A stretch of DNA of 64,000 nt from Ailurus styani (lineage: Eukaryota > Chordata > Mammalia > Carnivora > Ailuridae): positions 44,623 through 108,622 of the forward strand of contig LNAC01000755.1 in NCBI GenBank assembly GCA_002007465.1, given 5' to 3'. Below are positions 46,286-56,565 of this stretch, piece after piece (position 1 is the stretch's first letter; every line of letters starts with the position of its first letter). The notes under the pieces were generated by a model. The model was not told the origin of the DNA, did not search any database, and was given only the letters and a program-made list of their open reading frames with translations. The position numbers and the translations under genes are program-made.

Positions 46286-47350
46286 CACTGAGTGTTTACC
46301 AAGCACTCTAGGAGGTCAATCACGACCCTGGGCTCTGAGGCTGCAGAGGTGGGCAAGCAGATGAAGCTAGCTCTCAGAGCTTATGTTCTTGTGGGAAGAC
46401 AAACCATACATATGTTCATAAACAAGAAAATGATCTGGCAGTGAAAACCACTGTGCAAAGAACTAAAAGAGCATGATGTAGTAGAGAGGGACTGGGGGCT
46501 ACTTCAGCCTGAGTCATGGGCAGAGGGTCTCAGAGGAGAAGCCATTCAAGGTGGGACCCGAGTGAGGTGGAGAAGCCAGACAGCTGGGTGCTGTGGAGAA
46601 GGAGGCAGGGCCAGCTGGAGGAGCTTTTCGGAGCCTGCCCATGGAGTCTGGATTTCAGCCCAAACGTGATGGGAAGTTGTTGGGAGGGTTTCAATTGGGG
46701 GTGGTGACATTCGGTTTCCGCTTTTTAAGAAACCACCCCCTGTTGGGTGGGGCTTGGTTTGTAGTTAGGTAGAGTGGGTGCTGGGATATCAGTCAGGAGA
46801 CAGTCAGCCAGGCAAGAGATGCTATAAAGTAGATAAAGTGGTGGCAGAGAGATAACAAGAGGTGGAGAGATTTGATACATGTGCTGGGTTTTCCCACTGA
46901 TTGGATGTGGGGCCAAGAAAAAGAAGAAATAAGGCAGGCTTAGATTTTTGGCTTAGAAGCCAGGGAGATGCTGGTACTGTTTATTAAGCAGAGAAGAAGG
47001 GAATAGGGACGAGTATGGGAGGGGCAGGGGTAGGAAATCAAGAGTTTTATCAGGGCAATGTTGGGTGTGAGGTGAGTTGGAATGTCAGGCGGGCCGGTGG
47101 ATATAAATGTCCAGAGTTCCAGTGACTGGCCTATTTAGGGTCTTCACAGATTAGTGCATTTGGGGAAAGTATATGTGGAGACAGAGACTGGAAGCAGTTC
47201 AGGTGGAGTCCTGCATCCCAGGATATTTGTCAGCAGGGCTGCAAAGAACCTGGTGAGGAAGGGAGAGGACCCGGAGAAGGTGGGTGGCAGGAAAGCCTTG
47301 GGAAGGCAGTACTTCAGATGGAGTGAGCAGACAGCTGTGTAGAATATTCT
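46286..47350 (-). mobile_element. L2-class relic, antisense
   Basis: Antisense L2-like order: 'gagcttatgttcttgtggga', 'ggtctcagaggagaagccat', 'gatgggaagttgttgggagg', 'gttttcccactgattggatg', 'gcttagatttttggcttaga', 'caggggtaggaaatcaagag' and 'ggtggatataaatgtccaga'. Roughly 1 kb survives, very diverged. Confidence 0.5.
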
Positions 47351-48254
47351 TGAAGGCCAATGAACATAAACATACTTCCTGGCAGATTATGGAAACGTGT
47401 GTCAGACTGGTGAACCCAAAGCTGATGAGAGCCTTTTAGATGCTGGTGTTGGTCTGGGATCTTTCACACCTCACTCCCTCCTCACATGCCTATGGCATGA
47501 ACACCATTTAGTTAACTAAGCTTTTCCTATTCTACAAAATAGCATGACCCTCTTACTCACAAAAAGGGCCATAGCAAGGAAGCCAAGAAAGTAGAATGAT
47601 GCAATAGAGAATTTGAAAGATCCCTGAGAAGCTCCTTTGAAAATTACCTTCCATATGTAACAAAGTTCAACTTTCTAGAGACCAACCAACTCACATGAGA
47701 GACAGTTGTAAGGTCAGGCCTAGAACTCAACACTTCTGCCTTGTCACTGTTTCTACAATGAATATTTCTGGGAAAAAAAGTGTCACTTCAGTAGCTGTTT
47801 TAGTTATCAAATTCCTAACCCCACTTAGAAAGTGGATCTCCACCTCTGACCCTGTCTCCTTGAGACCTTCTTTCCAGTACCTGAGTGAAGGGGCCGTCCC
47901 CTCCTGTAGGCTTGGGGCATCCTGGGACAGCATCTCCAGCCCTCAAGGCTGCCGTTGGTGTGCTCGAGCCAGATGGACCCAGGGGAGTCTGTAGACCACA
48001 AGAGGCAGTTTTGATGTCTGAGTTGCTATGGGGTCATCAGCTGGAAGGCAGCTCACTGCAGGTCCCAGAACTGGGGTCACAGGCCAGTTGCACCCCCAGA
48101 AATCCTAGCATCCCAGGATTCCAGGGTGGACCTGTGCCCCTCCTTCCACACACTCAGATTTCAGGGAGCTCTTTGTGCTTTCTCCTCTTTTTCTTAAGTT
48201 CATCTATTTAATGCGTTCCTTCCCTCTCCATTTTATTTTTAACCTCTCATTCTT
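47351..48254. other. unique sequence, no gene seen
   Basis: Frames at 47695-48211 overlap on the same strand in different phases, with no family signature. Confidence 0.5.
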
Positions 48255-48365
48255 GTGAAAGGATTTCTAGCCTTTGAATCAAGAGGCCTGGGTTTCAGGC
48301 ATTAACCTTTCCTCTGAGGGCCTCTAGGTTCTCATGCATAAAACGAGGGCTCAGGGATACAATAG
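48255..48365 (+). repeat. MIR relic
   Basis: 'agcctttgaatcaagaggcc', 'tgggtttcaggcattaacct' and 'taggttctcatgcataaaac' follow MIR sense order. Confidence 0.6.
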
Positions 48366-48386
48366 GGCAATTCTCCCAACAGGCAG

Positions 48387-48521
48387 CCTCAGAATCACAC
48401 GGGAACTTGCTAGAAGTGCACGTTCTCTTGCCCCCAACCCCAGCTGTACTGACTCAGAATCTCTGGGGGGTGGGTCCAGCCACCTTGTTTTCACAGGCCC
48501 TGCTGGGATTCCGACACCTGC
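48387..48521 (+). mobile_element. MER5A-type hAT DNA transposon relic
   Basis: 'cctcagaatcacacgggaac', 'ttgctagaagtgcacgttct', 'ctgactcagaatctctgggg' and 'cttgttttcacaggccctgc' give the near-palindromic MER5A layout. Confidence 0.8.
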
Positions 48522-49228
48522 CATGGGGTGGGAGGGGTGGCATTAGAGGCATAGCTCTTGGCTCTCATCCCTGGTACGTCTGGGACGAATGACATGCTCC
48601 CATCACTGCTGACATCCTAGGGCCGTGAAGGCTATACCCCCGTATGGTAGGATCTTGGAGTCTAGAGATGGATTCAGCTGCATGGAGTTTAAACCATATC
48701 CTCACCCTTTCTCCAGCTGTTGAGAATCCTGAGACCCTGTGGGCCCCTGTGGTCATGCCAGCATCAGCACCCCTTAGCTCAGACTGCACGAAAGTGGTGA
48801 TGGAAGAAGCAGGTGGGTAGAACAAGGGGGCTGGGCGAAACTGCAGCACTGGCTTTTCTGATTTTTCCCTCTTTCTTTCCCATTACCCCCCTTGGTGTTT
48901 TCTGCTGATATAATTGTGACAGGAATGAGAATAAGAAGGATTGGCGTTTTCTGCTCCCCTTTCCCCATCGGCTTCTCTGAGCCACCTTCCTCTGTGTGGC
49001 TCTGCTCTGGGGCCAGTTGTAATGATCAGGATAATAGATGGATCTGATAAGTAGAGGAAAATTAGAGGCTGAAATAATTTATGCTAGAAAGAGATGAAAA
49101 CTATTGCTGAAGGAAAGATTAGAGCAGTCAAGGAAGTGGACATGAGGAGAGCCTGAAGCTGGGTGGGTGAGGGAGCCATAGGGCAGCTGATTTAATCTGG
49201 AGGTTTAGGGAATCGCATAAGCACAAAG
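48522..49228. other. unique sequence, no gene seen
   Basis: Frames at 48565-48985 on the minus strand overlap in different phases. Nothing recognised. Confidence 0.5.
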
Positions 49229-49463
49229 AAGTGACCCAGGCCGGGATGCCTGGGTGGCTCAGTCAGTTAAGCATCTGCCTTCAGCTCAGGTCATGATCCC
49301 CAGGGGTCCTGGGATCCAGCCCAGTTTCAGGCTCCCTGCTCATCAAGGAGCCTGCTTCTCCCATTGCCCCCAGCTCCCCCTGCTTGTGCTCACGCTCGCG
49401 CTCACTCTCTCTCTCTCTGTCGAATAAATAAATTAATCTTAAAAAAAAAAAAGTGGCCCAGGC
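49229..49463 (+). mobile_element. CAN-SINE with target-site duplication
   Basis: The body is 49242-49450: 'cgggatgcctgggtggctca', 'ggtcctgggatccagcccag', 'tctctctgtcgaataaataa' and poly-A. AAGTGACCCAGGC at 49229-49241 recurs with one change at 49451-49463. Confidence 0.95.
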
Positions 49464-50204
49464 TCCTTGTGTCACGTGGTACAATTCTCTGTTCTTAGGT
49501 GATCGTCAGTGGAGGCATATGCTACACATTTTCTTGCAGAGAGAGCTATGTTTCGTTTGGATGTGTCATCTGCTGAAATTGGAATTAGGGCATGAGCAAA
49601 AAGGTCCAGGATTTTTGAGGTATGTGATGTTAAGCCTCGGTAACAGCAAACTAAGTGGGAAGAGTTTGAGGTTTGGGAAATGAAATCATGGACTAAGATA
49701 GATGTGTTGTCCTTATTGCTACATCTTTTCAGCCCAGAGAGTTCATATAAAAAATTGCCTGACTTCATTTTTTATTTCTAAAATTAACAATGCTAGAGAC
49801 GTTTAAAGCATTGACATTTTGGTAGGGTTCACTTTCAGATATGTTGAGATCAATTGTATTTCTTGGGGGATACTACAGTAAGGAAGGAGACAAAAATTTT
49901 CTCATTTGATGGAACACGAGGCTCAACATACTCTGATTACAAATTAATTCCTCAGCAGATTCTCTTGGTTTCTCCCCCAAGTGAGAAAGATGTGGCTTGG
50001 AGATGTTTAGTGTTGCTTATAGTAAATGTTGGTAGATATTCTGAGCATCCATTACACAGTGTTTAATGGGGTGTATCCTCCCCTGAAAGTCTCACAAAAT
50101 TGAAATTCATGACCAGCCTCTTTAAGACTTTAATGATGCTGGAGACCTAATTAGGTATAAAATTATGGTAACAGCTATATGACAACAGCCAGAGACACTG
50201 AAGA
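49464..50204. other. unique sequence, no gene seen
   Basis: The 98-codon minus frame 49472-49768 has a mixed composition but no recognised motif. Confidence 0.45.
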
Positions 50205-50345
50205 GAGGATAGAATTTGGAGTTTCGGTCCCTGGACTTAGTAATTATATGGCCTTGGAAAAGTCACTGTACCTCCTTGAGCCTGATTCTATTCATGCATA
50301 CAGTAGGCAATTGAGATCATATGAGGTGTTCTTTGTAAACTACAG
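50205..50345 (+). repeat. MIR relic
   Basis: 'gacttagtaattatatggcc', 'ttggaaaagtcactgtacct' and 'ccttgagcctgattctattc' match the MIR core; part of the 125-codon frame at 50179-50556 lies over it. Confidence 0.6.
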
Positions 50346-50870
50346 TGAGCTGTACAAGTATTTGCTCTATGCTGTGGAGAGCTTTGAGGGTCACTTTCTC
50401 AATACTTCTGTGATGCCCTTTCCCTCACCAATCATACTGTCGCATTGTGTAGAAACAACCTTGGCCCCCGGTACCCCTTTAGCACTATCACAGTTGATTG
50501 GCAGGTGCCTTACCCAAGGTGGTGCCAACACAGTTCCAACTGCGGACTATGGATGACCCTAAAGAGGGGTACCTAAAGGGTAATGTGTTTTGTTTTTTTC
50601 TGGGACTTTGAAAATGGTTCCTCAGGAGAGTCATCTGTAACCTAGGGGTTAGGTTGCTGTCTATGGCCATCAGTAGCCATTTGGATATCTGATAGCACTA
50701 CTGTCCAGTCTGAAGCCCAGATCTCTTCTGGCCTTGGAGCATCTGCCCTTCCCTTATTTGCTTAAGCTCACTCACGTGGGTTTCTGTAACTGCCACCCAA
50801 AGTGTTCTTCGGCATGACAGCCTCATCAGTTACATCAGTATAATATTCTCCTGTTTCTCAGCATCTGAAC
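50346..50870. other. unique sequence, no gene seen
   Basis: No recognised repeat or motif. Confidence 0.45.
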
Positions 50871-51145
50871 TTGTGGTTTAATGCATTAATGCAAGGAAGG
50901 GAAAAAACGGGTATAAGTATCAGAAAGACAGAGACAAAACTAGTAGCCTTCCTGACCAATATGCTAATTTACTTAGAAAATTTAAAAGGATCCATTCATT
51001 CAGCCAAGCTATTAAAAAAATTAATTCTTGAGTGGTACTCAGGGTCTGGCCTTGTGGAATGACTTAGAATTAGGAGACCATTCAACAAAGTGGCCAATTA
51101 CAAGATAATTACATAACATAATTACATAACATAATTACATAGTAG
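50871..51145 (+). pseudogene. LINE-1 ORF2 reverse-transcriptase fragment, decayed
   Basis: The frame 50871-51062 retains an ORF2 RT stretch (GISIRKTETKLVAFL, then NMLIYLENLKGS and AKLLKKLI). The catalytic FADD site reads FLTN, so the Asp-Asp pair is gone. After a frame break the next part resumes as 'ttcaacaaagtggccaatta' with 'caagataatt', the region where intact elements encode a FSKVAGYK-type sequence. It is an old, inactive L1 fragment. Confidence 0.7.
51105..51140. repeat. 13-bp tandem repeat x 2.8
   Basis: The unit ATAATTACATAAC is repeated from 51105 and grew from the end of the L1 fragment. Confidence 0.92.
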
Positions 51146-51299
51146 GCTTTCATGTTAAATAAAGCATATTACAAATTCTTTGATGTTGGATAAGGCTTGG
51201 GCCATTACTGGACACTACCCGGCAAAAGATTTATTCCTGGGGTCTTGGGCTGGTATGAACCCCTTAATTTCTTCTAAGAAACAAACCATTATCTAAAGA

Positions 51300-52077
51300 C
51301 CTTACCATATTCTATTCATTGGAGGTATTTTGCACTGCTGTGAAGTCTGTGATATGTGTGACATTGCCTGCGATTTCTGTATACCTTTACATTGTTTTTA
51401 TTCAAAGAGTCTCTCATCATTATGAATTCTGTGATGTACTGTGAGGCTTGAGTTAAGTCTGAAGAACTTCCCACATTTACCACATTCAGAGGGTTTCTCA
51501 GCAATATTAGTGCCCTGATGTTCGGCATGTTGTTGATGTATACGGAATGCCTTCCTATGTTCATCATAGTCATGGTGTATCTCCCCAGCCTGAACTCCCC
51601 ACTGTGGTCTACGGCTGCCCCCTCAACTAAAGCCCTACCACATTCCTTACAGTCATTGGGTTTCCCTCCATTATGAATTTTCCAATGCAGATTAGGAGAA
51701 GTATGTTTTCTCTAAGTGGACATTTTTTTCAAAGCTGATTAGTGTACATCTTCACCAAAAATTTGGAACGTCTGTTACTCCTATTAGAGAATCAAATATT
51801 CCCCTGTTGTTCCCTTTAAGAACTAATCAAGGTAACTGTTACCTCCACTTGCTGAGCCAACAAATATGTACTGTCTTCCTGTTCTTTCCCTCACAACCAT
51901 CAAGGGCCTTTTCATGGCTCCAGTGAGGGGATCTCATGTGGCTTAGAAATATGACATCCTGCACTGAGACTAAGTTACTAGTTCTCCATGATCACATGCT
52001 GGTGCAAGTTCTTTGGAGCAGGATCCTAAGCCCCACCGTCCCTGTGGGACATACATGGCCACATCTCTGCATGTCAT
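51300..52077 (-). pseudogene. KRAB zinc-finger gene relic (KRAB-A box plus C2H2 fingers)
   Basis: In antisense the 52077-51962 segment reads as a KRAB-A box: MTCRDVAMYVPQGRWGL, then after a 2-base deletion DPAPKNLHQHVIMEN, then after another deletion SNLVSV. About 240 bp further on come fingers. One half finger (about 51690-51610) reads HWKIHNGGKPNDCKECGRA. One complete C2H2 finger (about 51500-51410) reads ECGKCGKFFRLNSSLTVHHR plus IH, with correct C-x2-C-x12-H-x3-H spacing, then a stop. Such proteins bind DNA through the fingers and recruit TRIM28 through KRAB. KRAB and fingers lie about 0.25 kb apart without the large introns usual in functional genes, suggesting a retrocopy, though no poly-A remains. 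It cannot make a protein. Confidence 0.85.
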
Positions 52078-52815
52078 TGATCTCTGTGTCGTGGGTTTTT
52101 ACCTGCAAGATCTAATCAGTCCTCCTTAGGTTTCCCCACCAGAGAAGCATCTCTAGATCATTTCTATGTAAAAATTTCCCCTTCTCCTTGAGGTCGTCTT
52201 TTGGGGAGGGGGGCTCACACTCAAAGCGAGATGGATTGAAGTGGCTGGACTCTGTCTCTGATATCATCACAGGGCTCCAGTCAGAGCTCTGGAGGTGCCA
52301 TGATTCTGGGTAGCTGCCCCATCAGAGCTCCTGAGGGAGACCTCCCAGACCATCCCCTCTCAGAGCCAATACCTTCATACTGGAAATCGCTGTTCTAGGA
52401 CTCAAAATCTGCCTTCCTTCTTGGGCACATTTCTTTGCAGCCACCCTGGGCAGCTATGAGGTGAGACAATGGAGGGCGGAGCAGAGCACCGAGGACCGTG
52501 GGGCCCAGTGGTACACCCCACAGCACTGCACTCACAAAGAGGCATGCACCTGTCACCTGTCTTCCAGGCACTGTGCACAGCTCACCACCACACCCATAGC
52601 CCCTGCGACACGCCCCAGCATGGTCACACACTTGCTCCCACACACTCACTGCCCACCACCCCCCAGTCTGGCTCATGCACTCAAGAGGAGGTTCTAGGAA
52701 CAATACATCCTGTCCACACACTGGACCCTTTTGCTTTAACTGTCCAGGAAGATTTAGAAGAAAGTACTGCTGGTGGATAGAAACCTTGCTGTACTAGATA
52801 ACAACATTTAAAAAT
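52078..52815. other. unique sequence upstream of the KRAB relic
   Basis: It may include 5' parts of the retrocopy, but nothing is recognisable. Frames at 52395-52780 lie on both strands without motif. Confidence 0.4.
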
Positions 52816-52819
52816 AATA

Positions 52820-53010
52820 ATAGTAGTAGCTAATATTAAATTAGTGCTTATTATATGCCCAGCTCTGTTTTGTGTGCTTTAAAGAGATCATTCAATCCTC
52901 CAATCAGCCTTCTTAGGAAGATGTTACTCTCCCCCATTTTATATGTGGGACAACTGAGGCATAATATTGTTATGTCATTTGTGCAAAGTCACACAGCTAA
53001 TTCATGGCTT
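52820..53010 (-). repeat. MIR, antisense
   Basis: 'aattagtgcttattatatgc', 'gatcattcaatcctccaatc', 'acaactgaggcataatattg' and 'caaagtcacacagctaattc' form a near-complete antisense MIR. Confidence 0.8.
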
Positions 53011-53935
53011 AAATGGCTTGAGTGAAGGGACATCATTAATTTTTTTTCTGTTTGTTTTTGATTTTGTTTGTTTTTGTTTTTGTAACTCTGACTGGTGCGA
53101 GGAATCCGAAGACTACTGGTACTTGGTACTTTCATCCACCATTGCTTTTGCACCATAAGTGTCAACACAGTGAAAAGACACATACAGCTTTGACCTTGTG
53201 GAGCCCCTGGAAGGATGTTGAGGAACCTCCGCTCTGGCATTCCTACATGGCCATGAAGATCCCACCCAAGGCGTGGGGATATTGCCCCCTCCACACTTGC
53301 CCACAGCAAGTGTCTGGCCTAAACTCTGATTAAACATTTCCTCTGGGTTTTCACAGCTGGGGAAACTTGCACCCCTTTTCTTCCTAATCCTCTCTAAGCT
53401 TTCTTCTCCCGTGGTTTCCAGAATGCCTTGGTATTTTGGTTTTTCCTTAGCTCAGTGGCCACTCCTTTTCCATCTCACTCATTGGTCCCTATTGCCTTCT
53501 CTACCTGACCTACTGTTGGAAGCTTGAAGCCTCAGCCCTGAGTCATTGTCTTTTAGTTCAGCTCTTGTTTGGGGGTCTCAAGCCCCATGGCTTTAATTGC
53601 CAGTTGTGTGCAGATCCCCAAAGTTACACATCCAAGCAGAACATGCTCCCGAGCTCCAGGTCAGTCTGCCAGTTGCCTATGGGCCATCTCTATGTCAATG
53701 CCTCATACCACCTACAGTCAGGGGTGCCTGAGGGAGCTCTCCACTCTGCGTATCCACCATGTTTCTGCTCTTGGCTCCTCCGTTTCCATAAATGATGTCT
53801 TCCTTACTGAGCTGTGCAGAGATGTTAGAGTCACATGTAACACCGAACTCTCTCTCAGCACAGCCAATTCATCATGAAGTCTTAAGAAGTTATTTCCAGA
53901 ATTGCCTTCTTTCTCCTGTCACTGCCATTCTGCCA
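53011..53935. other. unique sequence, no gene seen
   Basis: A (TTTTTG)n run at 53052-53083. Frames at 53052-53877 overlap in several phases, with no domain. Confidence 0.5.
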
Positions 53936-54060
53936 ATAATTCTACTGTCCTTGTGACCTCTGACCCTTTGGGTTATTACCATCTGCCTGTTCACACAGCA
54001 TCCCCAGCACCTAGCATAGTGCAGAGGCACCGAGTGGGCTCAATGACTGTATGTCACAAA
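53936..54060 (+). repeat. L2 3' terminus
   Basis: 'tgcctgttcacacagcatcc', 'ccagcacctagcatagtgca' and 'gagtgggctcaatgactgta' are the L2 end motifs. Confidence 0.6.
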
Positions 54061-54292
54061 TGCAGGCATGCTAGAAGAGCCCCTGCCAGTGAGAAGACAC
54101 AGACCTGCAAACGGCTAGAGGACTGGGGCGAACAGTTCACAAAAGAGAAATAAAAGTGACCAATGAGGTTTACAACTCTATTCACATTCACTAGGAATTA
54201 GACCCTGGAAAACCAACTGGCAGTACGTATCAGGGTCCTTAAAACAAATGCATAATGTTCCACAATTCTACTTTTAAGAATCTACTTTTAAG

Positions 54293-54505
54293 AATCTTTC
54301 CTGGGGTGCCTGGGTGGCTTGGTCGTTAAGTGTCTGCCTTCAGCTCAGGACATAATCCCAAGGTCCTGGGATCCAGCCCTGAATCGGGCTTCCTGCTCAT
54401 GGGAAGCCAGCTTCTCCCTTTCCCACTCCCCTGGCTTGTGTTCCCTCTCTCACTGTGTCTCTGTCAAATAAATAAATAAAATCTTAAAAAAAAAAAATCT
54501 TTCCT
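54293..54505 (+). mobile_element. CAN-SINE with target-site duplication
   Basis: The body is 54303-54495: 'ggggtgcctgggtggcttgg', 'ggtcctgggatccagccctg', 'ctcactgtgtctctgtcaaa' and poly-A. AATCTTTCCT lies at 54293-54302 and 54496-54505. The target itself follows a 14-bp duplication of 'ctacttttaagaat'. Confidence 0.95.
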
Positions 54506-55024
54506 AAGGAAATGACTAAAAGTATAATGTATAGATTTATATGAGAAGATGCTCGTCCTTATTTGAAATCTGTCATAAATAGTTGGGAGCAGTAAAATTC
54601 TCCACAATAGGATAGTGATAATGAATTGCCCTCAAGCTGGGTGATGTGAGTGGCCCACTGTGGCTTGTAGAACAGTGTCCCTGAGGATGGAAACACCGTG
54701 TGGGGTCCAGGCATTGCCAGGCACTGGGTTCCCGGTGAGCAGTCACAACGAGTGCTCATTGGCAGAGCTTAAGGGGAGAGGAGATTCGTGCTAGCTGATC
54801 CAGGATAGACCTGGGTGTGTGTTGCCTTTAAATGACATACACATTGGCACATTGGCTTTAACATATATTTGCGTGAGATTACAAGACCATGCCTTTTAGG
54901 GGAGAGAGGTGGCCAAGCATGGTCTCACAAAGCTGGGGGTGCCTGGGAAGGCCAGGCGTCAGAGCACAGCTGTGTCACCCATGCATAGTTTCAACATACC
55001 CCAGCTGATCCAGTCCAGTGTTCT
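54506..55024. other. unique sequence, no gene seen
   Basis: Nothing recognisable. Confidence 0.5.
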
Positions 55025-55425
55025 GATCATTACTCTTCATGGCCAGTGACCCCAAAACTTAGTAGTTCGGAGAACCTTTTTATTAAGCTTGAATTAAGAT
55101 CAGGCATGATGGGGATGACTTGTCTTTGCTCCATGAAGTCTGAGGCCCCAGCTGGGAAGACTTGAAGACCAAAACAATCTGAAGGTTCATTCTGAGGCCT
55201 GGCTTTGAATGGCTCAGATGCTAAGATTGCCAATTGAGCTCCAACTCAGGGCCTCTCTGTGTGGCCTGGCTTCCTGCCAGCTTGTTGACCTCAGGCTCTT
55301 TGTTACTTAGAGTCACAGCTCTAGGCGTACATGCAACCAAGGATACACCACCTACAAGACCTGCCCTTGGAAGCCACATCACGTGTGTCTGCTGTGTTCT
55401 ATTGATCCTGCAGTCATGAACTGAC
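55025..55425. repeat. ancient interspersed repeat, family unresolved
   Basis: 'aaaacttagtagttcggaga', 'gacttgtctttgctccatga', 'ggccccagctgggaagactt' and 'cttggaagccacatcacgtg' follow an old mammalian repeat of the 'aaaacttagtggcttaaaac' type. Confidence 0.5.
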
Positions 55426-56313
55426 TCAGAATCAAGGAGACAAGTCATCGACCCCTCCTCTCGGTGGGAGGGTTGGTGGGGCCCTACTGGAGAAGACCAA
55501 ATGGGATTGGGGCACAGCTGTGACAATAGAAATGCCCCATCCTGTTAGAAAATACAGTTTGCTACAAGGGATATTATTAACATTAACCAACCAAACAAGA
55601 GGCCAATGTATAACCCTTCTTTTTAAATTTGCCATGAAAAATGTAAGTGCTAATAGATTCAAAATGTTTGTGCCTCTGGTCACTGCATTCTTTCCCTGTG
55701 GAAAGCTTGGAGAAGCTGCTAACTTTTTAGAATGTGGGAATGCATGGACTTGAGTGACAGTGGGTAGCATTTTCAGCCATCAAACCTATCGTTGGCCCAT
55801 CTTTTCTGCAGACAGAGGTAGCAAACACACTTGGTGGAATACTCATGTAGGTTCTTTTATCTTTCTCCTGCATGGAGGGCAGTTGGAGGAGCTCTTTTTT
55901 GCTGTAGACCTTCTTGCTAAGGAAGACTCCTTTCAGTGGCTTCTCTTCTTGTTAAACTCCTGTGTTCTCCCCACAGCAGATGCTTGCATGACTTTCTTTA
56001 GTCACTAGGAGGGTTGTGAGAAATCCCTTGCTTAATCCCCTTCCAGGCTGCCTGCACTTTCCAGGACCACTGAGAGCTCAGGTGGCACAGTCGGCAGGCC
56101 TAGGTTCAGGGAGTCATGCTTACAGAGCTCAAGGTGCTAGCTCCGTCCTTGCAAGAGTATCTGCTGGAAGTGAGCCTTGTTTTAGGTTTTCTTTACTTGT
56201 TAGTTTAATTCAGGAATTTAATCCAGAGTGAGGTTGATTACACCCCTATTTTTCAAAAGACAAGTAACCGTTTCTTAACATTGCTGAAGCCCCTTTAAGA
56301 ATTTTATATATAC
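55426..56313. other. unique sequence, no gene seen
   Basis: The CpG-poor, AT-richer part at 55550-55750 is repeat-free. Frames at 55432-56008 lack motifs. Confidence 0.45.
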
Positions 56314-56512
56314 AGGGGCGCCTGCGTGGCTCTATCGCTTAAGCAGCTGCCTTTGATTTCAGCTCAGGTCATGATCTCAGAGTCCTGGGGTCCAGCCCCA
56401 TGTCTGGCTTCTTGCTCAGTGGGGGAGTCTACTTCTCCCAATCCGTCTGCCCCTCCCCCCCAACTTGTGCACTCTCTCTCTCTCAAATAAATAAATAAAA
56501 TATTTTTAAAAA
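56314..56512 (+). mobile_element. CAN-SINE
   Basis: 'ggggcgcctgcgtggctcta', 'atttcagctcaggtcatgat', 'agtgggggagtctacttctc' and 'aaataaataaataaaatatt'. The flanks 'aagaattttata' and 'aagaattataca' are an imperfect duplication. Confidence 0.92.
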
Positions 56513-56518
56513 AGAATT

Positions 56519-56562
56519 ATACACACATACACATATGTGTATATATGTATGCACATATATAA
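56519..56562. repeat. alternating (CA/TA)n run
   Basis: 'atacacacatacacatatgt' and 'gtatatatgtatgcacatat' follow the SINE tail directly. Confidence 0.8.
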
Positions 56563-56565
56563 AAT

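Noticed and set aside
49863..50556. A possible small gene with two plus frames.
   Set aside because: The second frame overlaps a MIR relic, and the first has no motif or recognisable start context.
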